Source: JADCGM01 sp943368345 (GTDB lineage Bacteria; Pseudomonadota; Alphaproteobacteria; Sphingomonadales; Sphingomonadaceae). From it: DNA of 64,000 bases. Shown here piece after piece: positions 34,429-43,561 of the stretch (position 1 is the first letter of the stretch; each line of letters starts with the position of its first letter). The position numbers and the translations under genes were made by a program. Under the pieces are notes generated by a model. That model saw only the letters and a program-made list of their open reading frames with translations. It was not told the origin of the DNA and did no database searches. Location: contig CALRKY020000001.1 of NCBI GenBank assembly GCA_943368345.1, forward strand, positions 62,001 to 126,000. The letters run 5' to 3'.

Positions 34429-35729
34429 GTTCTGTCCTGCCCGACGCTCTCGTCGATCAGCCCGGCGCGCAGCATCCACCAATAGAGGAATATCCCGGGC
34501 AGAGCGGCGACCGTGGTCAGCAGGTAGAAGTCGACATAACCGAACCGCTCAATCAGGGAGCCTGCGGTGGTACCTGATACGAAACGGCCGATAATGCTAG
34601 AGGCGGCAGAGATCAACGCGTATTGCGCCGCCGTGTAGCGATGGTCGCACAAAGCCGAGAAGTAGGCGATAACCGTTACGCCGCCGATACCGCTGGCAAA
34701 ATTCTCGAATCCAACGGAAGCAGCCATACCCCAATTGCTGTGCCCTTCCGCCGCGAGCACCGCAAAGGATAGGTTAGAAACCGCCATCAGCACGAGACTG
34801 ACAAGCACAGACCGTTTCATCCCTAGTCTCGCGAAGAGGATGCCGCCGACGAATATGCCGATCATCAGTGCCCAAAAGCCGACTCCGACATCGTAAAATG
34901 CGATCTCGGGCTTGCTGAACCCCAGAGACCTGAACAGCGGCCGGAGCGTCAAATTGGCCAGCGTGTCGCCAATTTTGTGAATAAGCACAAACAACAGTAC
35001 GAGCACTGCACCTTCCCGACGGAAAAAATCGATAAACGGCCCAACGATTGCCTGTCCCATGCCAGCTAGTGGGCGGCGGCTTGATGGCTCGCGACGCCGC
35101 ACAGGTTCGCCCATCACCAAAGCAGCTCCCATGCCGAACAACGCAAAGCCCGAGCAGACCATGTATGCGATGGGCCATCCCACCTGGTCTGCGAGAATAA
35201 GCGCCAGCCCGCCGGCCACCGCCGCGCCAATCCGCCAGCCATATTGCGACATGCCAGAGCCGATGCCGAGCTGCTCCTTCGACAACAGTTCGATGCGGTA
35301 GCCGTCGATCACAATATCAAAAGTAGCGCTTGCGACCCCGACCAGAAGGGCTGCTAGCGCCGTTGCGGCAAGGCCTGCGGAAGGCGGATGTAGCCCTAGA
35401 TTCACCAGAGATGCCATCACCAGCGCACCGGCGAACAGCATCCACGACACGCGCTGACCCAGACGATGCAGCAGCGGAAGGCGGATACCCTCGATCATCC
35501 ATGCCCAAAGCGGTTTGGCGTTGTAAGGAAGGAGCACGAGAGCGAAGGCTGTTACCTTCTTGATATCGACGCCTTCGTCCGACAGCCAACTGGCGAGGGT
35601 CGCGGCGATCATCGTGTAAGGAAAGCCTGACGAGATGCCGAGCGCCAAGGCGGCCAATGGAGACGGCTGGAAATAGGCCAGCAAAGTCTGCCACCAGCCC
35701 ATCTGTCGTTCTCTTGTCGCTACAACCAT
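34425..35729 (-). CDS. AmpG-like MFS transporter
   Basis: About 434 residues with 12 predicted TM segments. N-terminal L-G-I-S-S-G-F-P-Y-T-M and K-P-L-W-A-W are typical of AmpG-type muropeptide permeases (MFS). ATG 35729 has GGGGAG seven bases upstream and is preferred over GTG 35756. If it imports anhydro-muropeptides it would feed AnmK (7.7 kb) and the NlpC/P60 enzyme; other AmpG-like members carry siderophores, so the substrate is tentative. Divergent from the Rieske oxygenase. Confidence 0.82.
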   Translation of the reverse strand: MVVATRERQMGWWQTLLAYFQPSPLAALALGISSGFPYTMIAATLASWLSDEGVDIKKVTAFALVLLPYNAKPLWAWMIEGIRLPLLHRLGQRVSWMLFAGALVMASLVNLGLHPPSAGLAATALAALLVGVASATFDIVIDGYRIELLSKEQLGIGSGMSQYGWRIGAAVAGGLALILADQVGWPIAYMVCSGFALFGMGAALVMGEPVRRREPSSRRPLAGMGQAIVGPFIDFFRREGAVLVLLFVLIHKIGDTLANLTLRPLFRSLGFSKPEIAFYDVGVGFWALMIGIFVGGILFARLGMKRSVLVSLVLMAVSNLSFAVLAAEGHSNWGMAASVGFENFASGIGGVTVIAYFSALCDHRYTAAQYALISAASSIIGRFVSGTTAGSLIERFGYVDFYLLTTVAALPGIFLYWWMLRAGLIDESVGQDRT

Positions 35730-35823
35730 AACATCACTCCCCGCCAACCCTGTCACGATAGAGACTTGGCGGCGGCGGCGTCAAAGCGCAAAACAGCCGC
35801 CAATCAAGAGCGAGCCCCAAGCG

Positions 35824-36975
35824 ATGGACGCCATCACGCCGATCCGCACCCCGACCCCCGGCCAGCTGGCGCTCGCGCAGGCGATTCCGCACCATGTGCC
35901 GCCAGCGCCCGCCGTCACCCGGATCGCCGCCACCGGCTATACCTCGCCAGATATCTTCGCCGCCGAGCAGGCGCGGCTGTTCCGCACCCATCCGCTCGCC
36001 GTCGCGGTGTCGGCGCTCATCCCGTCGCCGGGGATGACAGCGACCCATGACGGCTATGGCGTGCCGATCCTGCTGACCCGCGACCGCGAGGGTGTGGCAC
36101 GCGCCTTCCTCAACGTCTGCCGCCATCGCGGTACCCGGCTGGTCGAGGATGCCGAGCCGGCGACATGTCCGCGCCTCGTCTGTCCCTATCATGCCTGGAC
36201 CTACAGCCTCGACGGCGCGCTTGTCGGCCTGCCCCGGCCGGAAACTTTCCCCGACCTCGACAAATCGCAACTGGGGCTGCTGCCGCTGCCATCGGTCGAG
36301 GCCGGCGGCATCCTCTGGGTCGGGCTCGACCGCGACCATGCGCCTGACTTTTCGACCGTCACCGGCGAACTGGCCGCCGATCTCGACGCGCTCGAACTCG
36401 GCGAGATGCATCTCTACCAGCGCCGCACGCATGATGTCGCCGCCAACTGGAAGCTGGTCATCGACGCGTTCAGCGAAAGCTACCATGTCACCCGCCTCCA
36501 TGCGGAGACCATCGGCAAGTTCTTCGCCGATTCGGTCACGGTCGGCGACATGATCGGCCCGCACAGCCGCTCCGCCGTTGGCCGGGTGTCCTTTGTGGAG
36601 GCTGCAGGGCAGGCCGACCTGGGCGCGCTGCGCAAAGCGGTGACCTATGCCTATAATACCTTCCCCAACACTGTGATCATCGCCAGCCCGGACTATGTGA
36701 ACGTGATGACGCTGATGCCGAAGGCGCATGACCGCACCCTGGTCGAAGATTTCATGTTGATTCCCGAACCGCCTGCAACCGACAAGGCAGAGGATCATTG
36801 GCGGCGCAGCTTTGAATTGCTCGACGGCGGGGTGTTCGCCAGCGAAGACTTCCGCGCCGCCCGCCTGGGCCAGGAAGGCCTGTCCACCGGTGCCATCCCG
36901 ACGCTCACCATCGGCGGCCTGGAGCAGGGCATCAAACGTTTCCACGATCAGGTCGAGGCTGCGATCGCCGGGTAA
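35824..36975 (+). CDS. Aromatic-ring-hydroxylating dioxygenase alpha subunit (Rieske oxygenase)
   Basis: 383 residues. The Rieske [2Fe-2S] ligands are Cys99, His101, Cys120 and His123 (C-R-H ... C-P-Y-H). The C-terminal catalytic domain has N-W-K-L-V-I-D-A-F-S-E-S-Y-H-V-T-R-L-H with the two iron-binding histidines. No beta subunit, ferredoxin or reductase is adjacent, so it is a stand-alone, possibly homotrimeric oxygenase. The substrate is unknown. It is followed by a dicarboxylate transporter. Confidence 0.88.
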   Translation: MDAITPIRTPTPGQLALAQAIPHHVPPAPAVTRIAATGYTSPDIFAAEQARLFRTHPLAVAVSALIPSPGMTATHDGYGVPILLTRDREGVARAFLNVCRHRGTRLVEDAEPATCPRLVCPYHAWTYSLDGALVGLPRPETFPDLDKSQLGLLPLPSVEAGGILWVGLDRDHAPDFSTVTGELAADLDALELGEMHLYQRRTHDVAANWKLVIDAFSESYHVTRLHAETIGKFFADSVTVGDMIGPHSRSAVGRVSFVEAAGQADLGALRKAVTYAYNTFPNTVIIASPDYVNVMTLMPKAHDRTLVEDFMLIPEPPATDKAEDHWRRSFELLDGGVFASEDFRAARLGQEGLSTGAIPTLTIGGLEQGIKRFHDQVEAAIAG

Positions 36976-37080
36976 TTTCGGCCCGCAGGCCAGCCACATA
37001 AGAAACTGCTGTCCTACAGGCACCGCTTTTGGTTAGGCTGCTGGCGCGCGGTCTGCTGATTGCGTGATGCCGGGGGGAAT

Positions 37081-38352
37081 ATGCAGAAACGACTGACGAC
37101 CTATATCCTGATTGCGATGGTGCTCGGCATCATCGTCGGGGCGGCCATTCATTCGCAGCTGAGCGCCGAGCAGGCCAAGACCTGCGCCGGGTATCTCGGC
37201 ATCATCACCGATTTGTTCCTGCGGATGATCAAGATGATCATCGCGCCGCTGGTGCTGGCGACGCTGATTGGCGGCATTGCCCATATGGGGGCGGGTGGAT
37301 CAGTCGGGCGGATCGGGGTGCGGACAATCGGCTGGTTCCTTGGCGCGTCGATCCTGTCGCTGACGCTCGGTCTGGTCATGGTCAATGTGCTGCAACCCGG
37401 TGTCGGCCTCGGCCTGCCGCTGCCGGAGGCGACCGCCGATGCCGGGGTCGCGACCACGGCGCTGAACCTCAAGGATTTCATCACCCACCTTGTTCCCAAA
37501 TCCATTTTCGAGGCGATGGCCACCAACGAAGTGTTGCAGATCGTGGTATTCTCGGTCTTCGCCGGGGTGGCGCTCACCAGCATTGGCGACAAGGGCGCGC
37601 CGATCGTGCGCGGCCTCGAAGCGCTGACCCACATGATGCTGCGCGTGACCGATTTTGTGATGTGGTTTGCCCCCGCCGGGGTGTTCGCCGCCATCGCAGC
37701 GGCAGTGGCGACCCACGGCCTTGAGATTCTATCGACCTATGTGAAGTTCCTCGGCGGCTTCTATCTGGCGCTGCTCATCCTGTGGGTCATCCTGCTGTCC
37801 GCCGGGGCCTTCGTCATCGGCGGCAAGCGGGCACTGATGATCCCGCGCTATGTCCGGGAGCCGCTTCTCATTGCGTTTTCCACCGCCAGCTCGGAAGCTG
37901 CCTTCCCGCGCCTGCTTGAACAGTTGGAGCGGTACGGCGTGCGTGGTCGCATTGCGGGTTTTGTGCTACCGCTCGGCTATTCCTTCAACCTCGACGGCTC
38001 GATGATGTACTGTGCCTTTGCCACGGTGTTCATCGCGCAGGCCTATGGCATCGATCTGACGCTGGCGCAGGAATTCACCATGCTGGGCCTGCTGCTGATC
38101 ACCTCCAAGGGCATTGCCGCCGTCCCGCGCGCCTCGCTGGTGGTCATCGCGGCCACTTTGCCGTTCTTCAATATCCCGGGTGCTGGCCTGCTGCTCATTC
38201 TCGGTATCGACGTGTTCCTCGACATGGGCCGGACCGCAACGAACGTGATCGGCAATGCGGTCGCATCTGCGGTGGTCGCAAAATGGGAAGGCGTGCTCGA
38301 AGAGCCGTTCGGCCCTGACGGAGAACTGGAACCCAAGCCTGCGGTCGGCTAG
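37081..38352 (+). CDS. Dicarboxylate/amino acid:cation symporter (SDF family)
   Basis: 423 residues. DctA/GltP-type transporter (DAACS). Eight TM helices and two hairpin loops; conserved serine-rich F-S-T-A-S-S-E-A-A-F-P-R, P-L-G-Y-S-F-N-L-D-G-S, and C-terminal D-M-G-R-T-A-T-N-V-I-G-N-A. Start ATG 37081 follows GGGGGG. Imports C4-dicarboxylates or acidic amino acids with H+ or Na+. Nine bases from the next gene, so probably co-transcribed with it. Confidence 0.92.
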   Translation: MQKRLTTYILIAMVLGIIVGAAIHSQLSAEQAKTCAGYLGIITDLFLRMIKMIIAPLVLATLIGGIAHMGAGGSVGRIGVRTIGWFLGASILSLTLGLVMVNVLQPGVGLGLPLPEATADAGVATTALNLKDFITHLVPKSIFEAMATNEVLQIVVFSVFAGVALTSIGDKGAPIVRGLEALTHMMLRVTDFVMWFAPAGVFAAIAAAVATHGLEILSTYVKFLGGFYLALLILWVILLSAGAFVIGGKRALMIPRYVREPLLIAFSTASSEAAFPRLLEQLERYGVRGRIAGFVLPLGYSFNLDGSMMYCAFATVFIAQAYGIDLTLAQEFTMLGLLLITSKGIAAVPRASLVVIAATLPFFNIPGAGLLLILGIDVFLDMGRTATNVIGNAVASAVVAKWEGVLEEPFGPDGELEPKPAVG

Positions 38353-38361
38353 GGACGGCAT

Positions 38362-40557
38362 ATGCCAGCATCCGTCAAAACGCCCCGCACCACCCGCCGC
38401 AAGTTCCTGATCGGGGGCGCTGCCGCCACCGGGCTGCTGATTGGCTATACGGTCTGGCCGCGCAACCGGCCGCTGAACCTTGTCGCCCGAGACGGGGAGC
38501 AGATCATCAATGGCTGGCTGAAGATCGGTACCGATGGCCGGGTGACGGTGATGGTCCCGCAGGCCGAGATGGGCCAGGGCGTGTTCACCTCCCTCCCCCA
38601 GATATTGGCGGATGAACTGGGGGCGGACTGGCGGACGGTCGGGGTAGAGCCCGCGCCACTGCACCCGGTCTATGCCAATACCGCAATGGCGATGGCAGCG
38701 TCCAAGGCGGCACCGGCCATGCTTCGCGGCGTGGTCCGCTGGGCCGTCGTGGAAGTCACCCGGCGGCTCGATTTGCAGCTGACCGGTGGATCAACCTCCA
38801 TCCCGGCCTTTTACGACATCCTCCGCCTCGCCGGGGCGTCGGCACGCGAACTGCTGTGCAAGGCGGCGGCGCGGGAATGGGGCGTCGACTGGGCGGAGTG
38901 CGACACGGTCGACGGCTTTGTGGTCTATCAGGCCAACCGGGTTCGCTTTGCTGATATCGCGGTCAAGGCCGCCGATGAGACTGCCTCCGACGAACCGAAA
39001 CTGCGCACACGCCCCCGCCTGATCGGCACCTCGGCACCCCGGCTCGACATTCCGTCCAAGACCAATGGCAGTGCCCGGTTCGGGGCCGATGTCCGCATCC
39101 CCGGTATGGTCTATGCCGCGATCAAGGGTGGCCCGGTTCACGGCGGCGCCCTGAAGTCCGCCAAAGCCCCGGCTGGCACCAAATTGGTTCGGGGGCTAAC
39201 CTGGGTGGCAGCGGTTGCCGATACCTGGTGGGGCGCGAAGACCGCCGTCGATGCGGTCGAAGCCGCATGGGAGGCGGCACCGAAGCCGGCCGGACCCTGG
39301 ATGGACAAGGCGCTCGTCGACGCCCTGACCGGTGAGGACGTCAAAGCCTTCCGCGACGATGGTGACGTCACAACCACTATGGTCGGCAAGACGGTGCAGG
39401 CCGACTACGGTGTTCCGTTCCTCGCGCATGCTTGTATGGAGCCGATGACCGCCACGGCGCGCATCGTTGACGGGCGTGCCGAAATCTGGACTCCGACCCA
39501 GTCGACAACGCTGGTCAACTGGGCGGTGGCGGCAGCGCTCGAGATCGACGAGCAGGATGTGACCGTCTACCCGACCCTGGTCGGCGGCGGATTCGGGCGG
39601 AAGGCCGAGGTCGATGCCTGCGTCCAGGCCGCGCTCATCGCCAAGCAGGTTGGCCGTCCCGTTCAGCTGATCTGGTCGCGCGAAGAAGACATGGCGCATG
39701 ACATGTACCGCCCACCAGCCAAGGCCCGGATGCGCGCGGCCTTGTCATCGGACAAGCGGATCGCCGCACTGGATTGCACCATCGCCGTGCCCGCCGCCGG
39801 TGCCAGTTTCTTTGGCCGCAACATGCCATCGATGGCCCCGAGCGAGGGCAAGCCCGATTCCCAGTCGGTTGGCGGGGTCAAAGACACACCCTATGCAATC
39901 CCCAACCTCAGGATCAGCCATGCGCCGGTGAAGCTACCGGTGCCGATCGGGTTCTGGCGGTCGGTCGAGCATAGCTACACCGGCTTTTTCATGGAGAGTT
40001 TCATCGACGAACTGGCAGTTGCCGCCGGTGTCGATCCGCTGACCTTTCGGCTGCGCATGCTGGAGGACAAGCCGCGCCATGCCGAAGTGCTGAAGGTCGC
40101 CGCCTCCCGCGGTGGTTATATGGGCAGCGGCGACGGCATTTCGCGCGGCATCGCGCTGCACCAGAGCTTTGGCACCATCGTCGCGCAGATTGCCGAGGTG
40201 GAGGTCAAACGCGGCGCGATCGCCGTCAAGCGGGTCACCTGCGCGGTGGATTGCGGGGTTGTGGTCAATCCCGACATCGTCCGCCAGCAGATGGAAGGCG
40301 GGATCATCTTCGGCCTGACCGCTGCGCTGAAAGGGGAGATCAGCTTTGCCGGTGGGGCGGCCGAACAAAGCAATTTTGACGGCTACCCGCTGCTGACCAT
40401 GGCGGAGACACCGGAGATTGAGGTGATCATCATCGCGTCGGCGGAACCGCCGACCGGATGCGGCGAACCCGGCACACCGCCCATTGCCCCCGCCGTCGCC
40501 AATGCGATTTTTGCGGCGACCGGAAAGCGGTTGCGGACCCTGCCCTTCAAACTCTGA
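38362..40557 (+). CDS. Molybdopterin-binding xanthine-dehydrogenase-family subunit, IorB-like, Tat-exported
   Basis: 731 residues. Tat signal at the N-terminus (T-T-R-R-K-F-L-I-G-G, then a hydrophobic stretch). It has repeated aldehyde/xanthine oxidase molybdopterin-domain motifs (A-E-M-G-Q-G-V-F, V-G-G-G-F-G-R-K) and the catalytic Glu702 in G-C-G-E-P-G-T-P-P. Architecture matches the large subunit of isoquinoline 1-oxidoreductase / periplasmic aldehyde dehydrogenases. The small [2Fe-2S] partner subunit normally encoded beside it is absent here. It overlaps hemH by one base (TGATG). Confidence 0.9.
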   Translation: MPASVKTPRTTRRKFLIGGAAATGLLIGYTVWPRNRPLNLVARDGEQIINGWLKIGTDGRVTVMVPQAEMGQGVFTSLPQILADELGADWRTVGVEPAPLHPVYANTAMAMAASKAAPAMLRGVVRWAVVEVTRRLDLQLTGGSTSIPAFYDILRLAGASARELLCKAAAREWGVDWAECDTVDGFVVYQANRVRFADIAVKAADETASDEPKLRTRPRLIGTSAPRLDIPSKTNGSARFGADVRIPGMVYAAIKGGPVHGGALKSAKAPAGTKLVRGLTWVAAVADTWWGAKTAVDAVEAAWEAAPKPAGPWMDKALVDALTGEDVKAFRDDGDVTTTMVGKTVQADYGVPFLAHACMEPMTATARIVDGRAEIWTPTQSTTLVNWAVAAALEIDEQDVTVYPTLVGGGFGRKAEVDACVQAALIAKQVGRPVQLIWSREEDMAHDMYRPPAKARMRAALSSDKRIAALDCTIAVPAAGASFFGRNMPSMAPSEGKPDSQSVGGVKDTPYAIPNLRISHAPVKLPVPIGFWRSVEHSYTGFFMESFIDELAVAAGVDPLTFRLRMLEDKPRHAEVLKVAASRGGYMGSGDGISRGIALHQSFGTIVAQIAEVEVKRGAIAVKRVTCAVDCGVVVNPDIVRQQMEGGIIFGLTAALKGEISFAGGAAEQSNFDGYPLLTMAETPEIEVIIIASAEPPTGCGEPGTPPIAPAVANAIFAATGKRLRTLPFKL

Positions 40558-41567
40558 TGGAGCGGCCTGCCGATCATCCAGCGGTCGCAGCGCCGCGTGT
40601 TGGGGTTTTGCTCGTAAATCTCGGCACGCCCGACGCTCCGACCGAATCCGCTGTCCGACGCTATCTGGCGGAATTCCTGTCCGACCGGCGGGTTGTCGAG
40701 ATTGCGCCTCTGCTCTGGCAGCCGATCCTGCGCGGCATTATCCTCAACACCCGGCCCCGCAAGTCAGCAGCGGCCTATGCCAAGGTGTGGGACGCCGAAC
40801 GCGGATCACCACTGAGGGCCAATACCGAGGCACAGGCAGAGGCGCTGCAAGGCGCATTCGGCCCGTCCGTGACCGTCGATTGGGCGATGCGCTATGGCAA
40901 CCCGTCGCTACCAGACCGACTTGCCGCGATGAAGGCGGCAGGCTGCGAGCGCATCTTGATCGCGCCGCTCTATCCGCAATATTGCGGCGCGACGACCGGG
41001 TCCGTGCAGGATGCGGTGTTCGCTGCGCTCGGCAAATGGCGCTGGCAACCTGCGATCCGTACCCTGCCCCCCTATCATGATGGTCCGGCCTATATCGATA
41101 GTATCGCAACCAGCGTCCGGGACGGGCTGGCGAGCGTCGATTTCGAACCCGATGTGATTGTCGCCAGCTTCCACGGCATGCCGCTGCGCACCCTGAAGCT
41201 TGGTGACCCCTACCACTGCCAATGCCAGAAAACCGCGCGGCTGCTGCGGGAGGCGCTTGGACTTGATGACATCCGGTTGCGGGTGACCTTCCAATCGCGC
41301 TTTGGCCGCGCCGAATGGCTGCAACCCTATACATCGGCAACTTTGGCGGTTCTGCCCGGCGAAGGCGCGCGGCGTGTCGCGGTGGTCGCCCCCGGTTTCT
41401 CGGTCGATTGCCTTGAAACACTGGAGGAAATGGCGATCGAGGGTCGCGACACCTTTCTCCGCGCCGGTGGGGAGGCGTTCGTCTATCTCCCCTGCCTCAA
41501 TGCCAGCGATGGCGGCATGGCCATGCTGAAAACTCTGCTCCACCGCGAGTTGGCAGGCTGGCTCTAG
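40557..41567 (+). CDS. hemH: Ferrochelatase
   Basis: 336 residues. Inserts Fe2+ into protoporphyrin IX. G-V-L-L-V-N-L-G-T-P-D-A-P at the N-terminus, the active-site His in S-F-H-G-M-P, then Y-H-C-Q-C-Q-K-T, and P-G-F-S-V-D-C-L-E-T-L-E-E. Start ATG 40557. Translationally coupled to the oxidoreductase gene upstream, an unusual partnership. hemA is elsewhere (58.4 kb). Confidence 0.96.
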   Translation: MERPADHPAVAAPRVGVLLVNLGTPDAPTESAVRRYLAEFLSDRRVVEIAPLLWQPILRGIILNTRPRKSAAAYAKVWDAERGSPLRANTEAQAEALQGAFGPSVTVDWAMRYGNPSLPDRLAAMKAAGCERILIAPLYPQYCGATTGSVQDAVFAALGKWRWQPAIRTLPPYHDGPAYIDSIATSVRDGLASVDFEPDVIVASFHGMPLRTLKLGDPYHCQCQKTARLLREALGLDDIRLRVTFQSRFGRAEWLQPYTSATLAVLPGEGARRVAVVAPGFSVDCLETLEEMAIEGRDTFLRAGGEAFVYLPCLNASDGGMAMLKTLLHRELAGWL

Positions 41568-41646
41568 AAATTTTGCCGGACCCCGCTTGCTGCGACTCCG
41601 GGGTCCGCTTAGGCTGCGCCCAACAAGAAAATTTGGGAGATCGGGC

Positions 41647-42369
41647 ATGGGACGGGTGGCAATCGTAACCGGCGGAACACGCGGGATCGGGGAGGCAATC
41701 AGCCTGACGCTCCGCGACATGGGCATGACAGTTGCCGCCAACTATGCCGGCAATGAAGCGCGGGCGAAGGAATTTACCGACCGCACCGGGATCGCTGCCT
41801 ATAAGTGGGATGTCGCTAGTTATGACGCCTGTCAGGACGGCGTGGCGCAGGTTGCCGCCGACCTTGGCGCTGTCGATGTGCTGGTCAACAATGCCGGGAT
41901 CACCCGCGACGGCACACTGATGAAAATGACCTATGCGATGTGGCGCGAGGTGATGGACGTCAACCTTGGCGGCTGTTTCAATATGGCCAAGGCAGTCTTC
42001 CCGGGCATGCGGGAGCGCGGCTGGGGCCGGATCGTCAACATCGGGTCAATCAACGGGCAGGCCGGCCAGTACGGCCAGGTGAATTATGCCGCCGCCAAGT
42101 CCGGCATCCACGGCTTCACCAAGGCGCTAGCGCAGGAAGCTGCCCGGTCCGGCATCACCGTCAACGCCATCGCGCCGGGCTATATCGACACCGACATGGT
42201 GTCGGCGGTTCCGCCTGATGTTTTGGCCAAGATCGTCGCGAAAATCCCGGTTGGGCGGTTGGGGCAAGCGAATGAGATTGCGCGCGGCGTGGCGTTCCTC
42301 TGTGCCGAGGAAGGCGGGTTCATCACTGGATCAACGCTCAGCCTCAACGGCGGCCAGCATATGTACTGA
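41647..42369 (+). CDS. phaB: Acetoacetyl-CoA reductase (PhaB-type SDR)
   Basis: 240-residue short-chain dehydrogenase. NADPH-binding T-G-G-T-R-G-I-G (8-15), N-N-A-G-I-T, catalytic S in I-G-S-I-N-G and Y-x-x-x-K in Y-A-A-A-K. C-terminal N-G-G-Q-H-M-Y is characteristic of PhaB/PhbB. Reduces acetoacetyl-CoA to (R)-3-hydroxybutyryl-CoA for polyhydroxybutyrate. ATG 41647 follows GGGAGATCG. Neither phaA nor phaC is in the window. Confidence 0.9.
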   Translation: MGRVAIVTGGTRGIGEAISLTLRDMGMTVAANYAGNEARAKEFTDRTGIAAYKWDVASYDACQDGVAQVAADLGAVDVLVNNAGITRDGTLMKMTYAMWREVMDVNLGGCFNMAKAVFPGMRERGWGRIVNIGSINGQAGQYGQVNYAAAKSGIHGFTKALAQEAARSGITVNAIAPGYIDTDMVSAVPPDVLAKIVAKIPVGRLGQANEIARGVAFLCAEEGGFITGSTLSLNGGQHMY

Positions 42370-42596
42370 TGGCAGAACCCGGCCTCGTCAAACATTCGGT
42401 GACCATTCAGGGCCACCGGACATCCTTCAGCTTGGAGCCGGTGTTCTGGGACGCACTGGTCGCAGCCGCGCGAGAGCTAGGCCAGCCACTTAACGCACTG
42501 ATTGCCGAGATTGACGAGGCGCGGACCACCAACCTGTCCAGCGCGATAAGGGTCTGGCTGTTCGAGCGGGCGGCGCAGACCCGGATTGAAGCTTGA
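42369..42596 (+). CDS. Ribbon-helix-helix protein (RHH_4 type)
   Basis: 75 residues matching the alphaproteobacterial RHH_4 family: V-K-H-S-V-T-I-Q-G-H-R-T-S-F-S-L-E-P beta strand followed by F-W-D-A-L and N-L-S-S-A-I-R-V-W-L helices. Small DNA-binding or regulatory protein, role unknown. Start overlaps the phaB stop by one base, so coupled. Confidence 0.82.
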   Translation: MAEPGLVKHSVTIQGHRTSFSLEPVFWDALVAAARELGQPLNALIAEIDEARTTNLSSAIRVWLFERAAQTRIEA

Positions 42597-42613
42597 CGCC
42601 GCCCAGACTGCGA

Positions 42614-43369
42614 TCAGTCGATGATATAGCCCACGACACGCCAGCCGCCGTCCTCAGGCGCGAGCGCCAGCGTCTCGGCGGTCCCTGCCTTGTTCTCGAA
42701 GTCGGTCCGAAATTTGACGATATGGTTGCCTGCGGGGATGGCCGGTACGCTCTGTTCGCTGATCAAAGTGCGAGACAAGGGCTTCCCCAATGGCACGCGC
42801 ACGTCGAGCGAAACTGATCGCCACACATCGGCGGAATTGAGCTTACGAAACGAACTGCCGGTCGCTGCCCAGCTCTCCTGCCACTTGCCGGCATCGACGA
42901 GCGCGAGCCACGTTCGGGTTGACTGCGTAACCGTGGATTCGGTGGCGACCGCCGAGCCAGCGGGCTCAGTACGCGCCTCCGGCGTGGTTGCGAACAGGAG
43001 CAATGCAGCTGCGATCGAAATCATGATCAATCCTCCTACGACCCAAGTCGTCCGCCCCTGTGGCAGCGATCCTCCGGTCGAGTCCGGGGAGGATTGCGTG
43101 AGACTTGCGCCGGTGGCATCCCGCAATTGATTGTCCACAATCGAATCGGGGGCAGGCCCCTCCGCATCGCGCAAGACCCGGGCCGCCTCGCGGCTGCTCG
43201 ACGCCGACAGCTTTCGGCGGGCATCGCGTAGCCGCTCATTGACGGTGTGGACCGAGAGCCCGAGGTGACGCGCCATCGACTTCGCATCATGGCCCGAAAG
43301 CAGCAGCCGAAGCGTCTGCTTTTCCTTGTCACTCAGTGTCTGATAGCCTTGGGCCATTGTCTCCATCAT
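42614..43369 (-). CDS. Membrane-anchored LuxR-type regulator with DUF4019
   Basis: 251 residues. An N-terminal LuxR-type HTH (12-58; L-S-x-K-E-K-Q-T-L-R-L-L-L-S-G ... V-N-E-R-L-R-D-A-R-R-K-L) and a linker precede a single TM helix (about 108-127). The C-terminal DUF4019 domain (about 145-250) is predicted periplasmic. This is a one-component, ToxR-like layout in which an extracytoplasmic domain could sense a signal and the HTH acts at the membrane. The start among Met1, Met2 and Met5 is uncertain. It converges on the RHH gene. Confidence 0.82.
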   Translation of the reverse strand: MMETMAQGYQTLSDKEKQTLRLLLSGHDAKSMARHLGLSVHTVNERLRDARRKLSASSSREAARVLRDAEGPAPDSIVDNQLRDATGASLTQSSPDSTGGSLPQGRTTWVVGGLIMISIAAALLLFATTPEARTEPAGSAVATESTVTQSTRTWLALVDAGKWQESWAATGSSFRKLNSADVWRSVSLDVRVPLGKPLSRTLISEQSVPAIPAGNHIVKFRTDFENKAGTAETLALAPEDGGWRVVGYIID

Positions 43370-43470
43370 TTTGCCATTGCCTTAGACTAGGAACGGCATG
43401 TGGCGTCGGCCACCCCAAATAAATCGTCCCCAGCGCTTGGCTGTTCGAACCGGCGCGAAACCCACAGAGT

Positions 43471-43549
43471 CGTCATCCTGACGAAGGTCAGGATCTTTTC
43501 GAGAGTAGCGGTTACTTGCACGGGGATCCTGACTTTCGTCAGGATGACG
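43471..43549. repeat. Inverted pair of palindromic (REP-like) units
   Basis: Left arm 43471-43495 and right arm 43525-43549 are inverted copies of 25 bases (one mismatch) around a 29-base loop. Each arm is itself a hairpin (ATCCTGAC/GTCAGGAT). It lies between the divergent-facing end of purK (stop 43562) and the DUF4019 regulator's promoter region; no T-run, so a REP/BIME-like element rather than a plain terminator. Confidence 0.85.
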
Positions 43550-43561
43550 GGTCTCAAAAGC

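Noticed and set aside
43471..43549. Inverted repeat considered as a CRISPR or a terminator
   Set aside because: Only two arms, no spacer array and no T-run; it fits a palindromic REP-like pair better.
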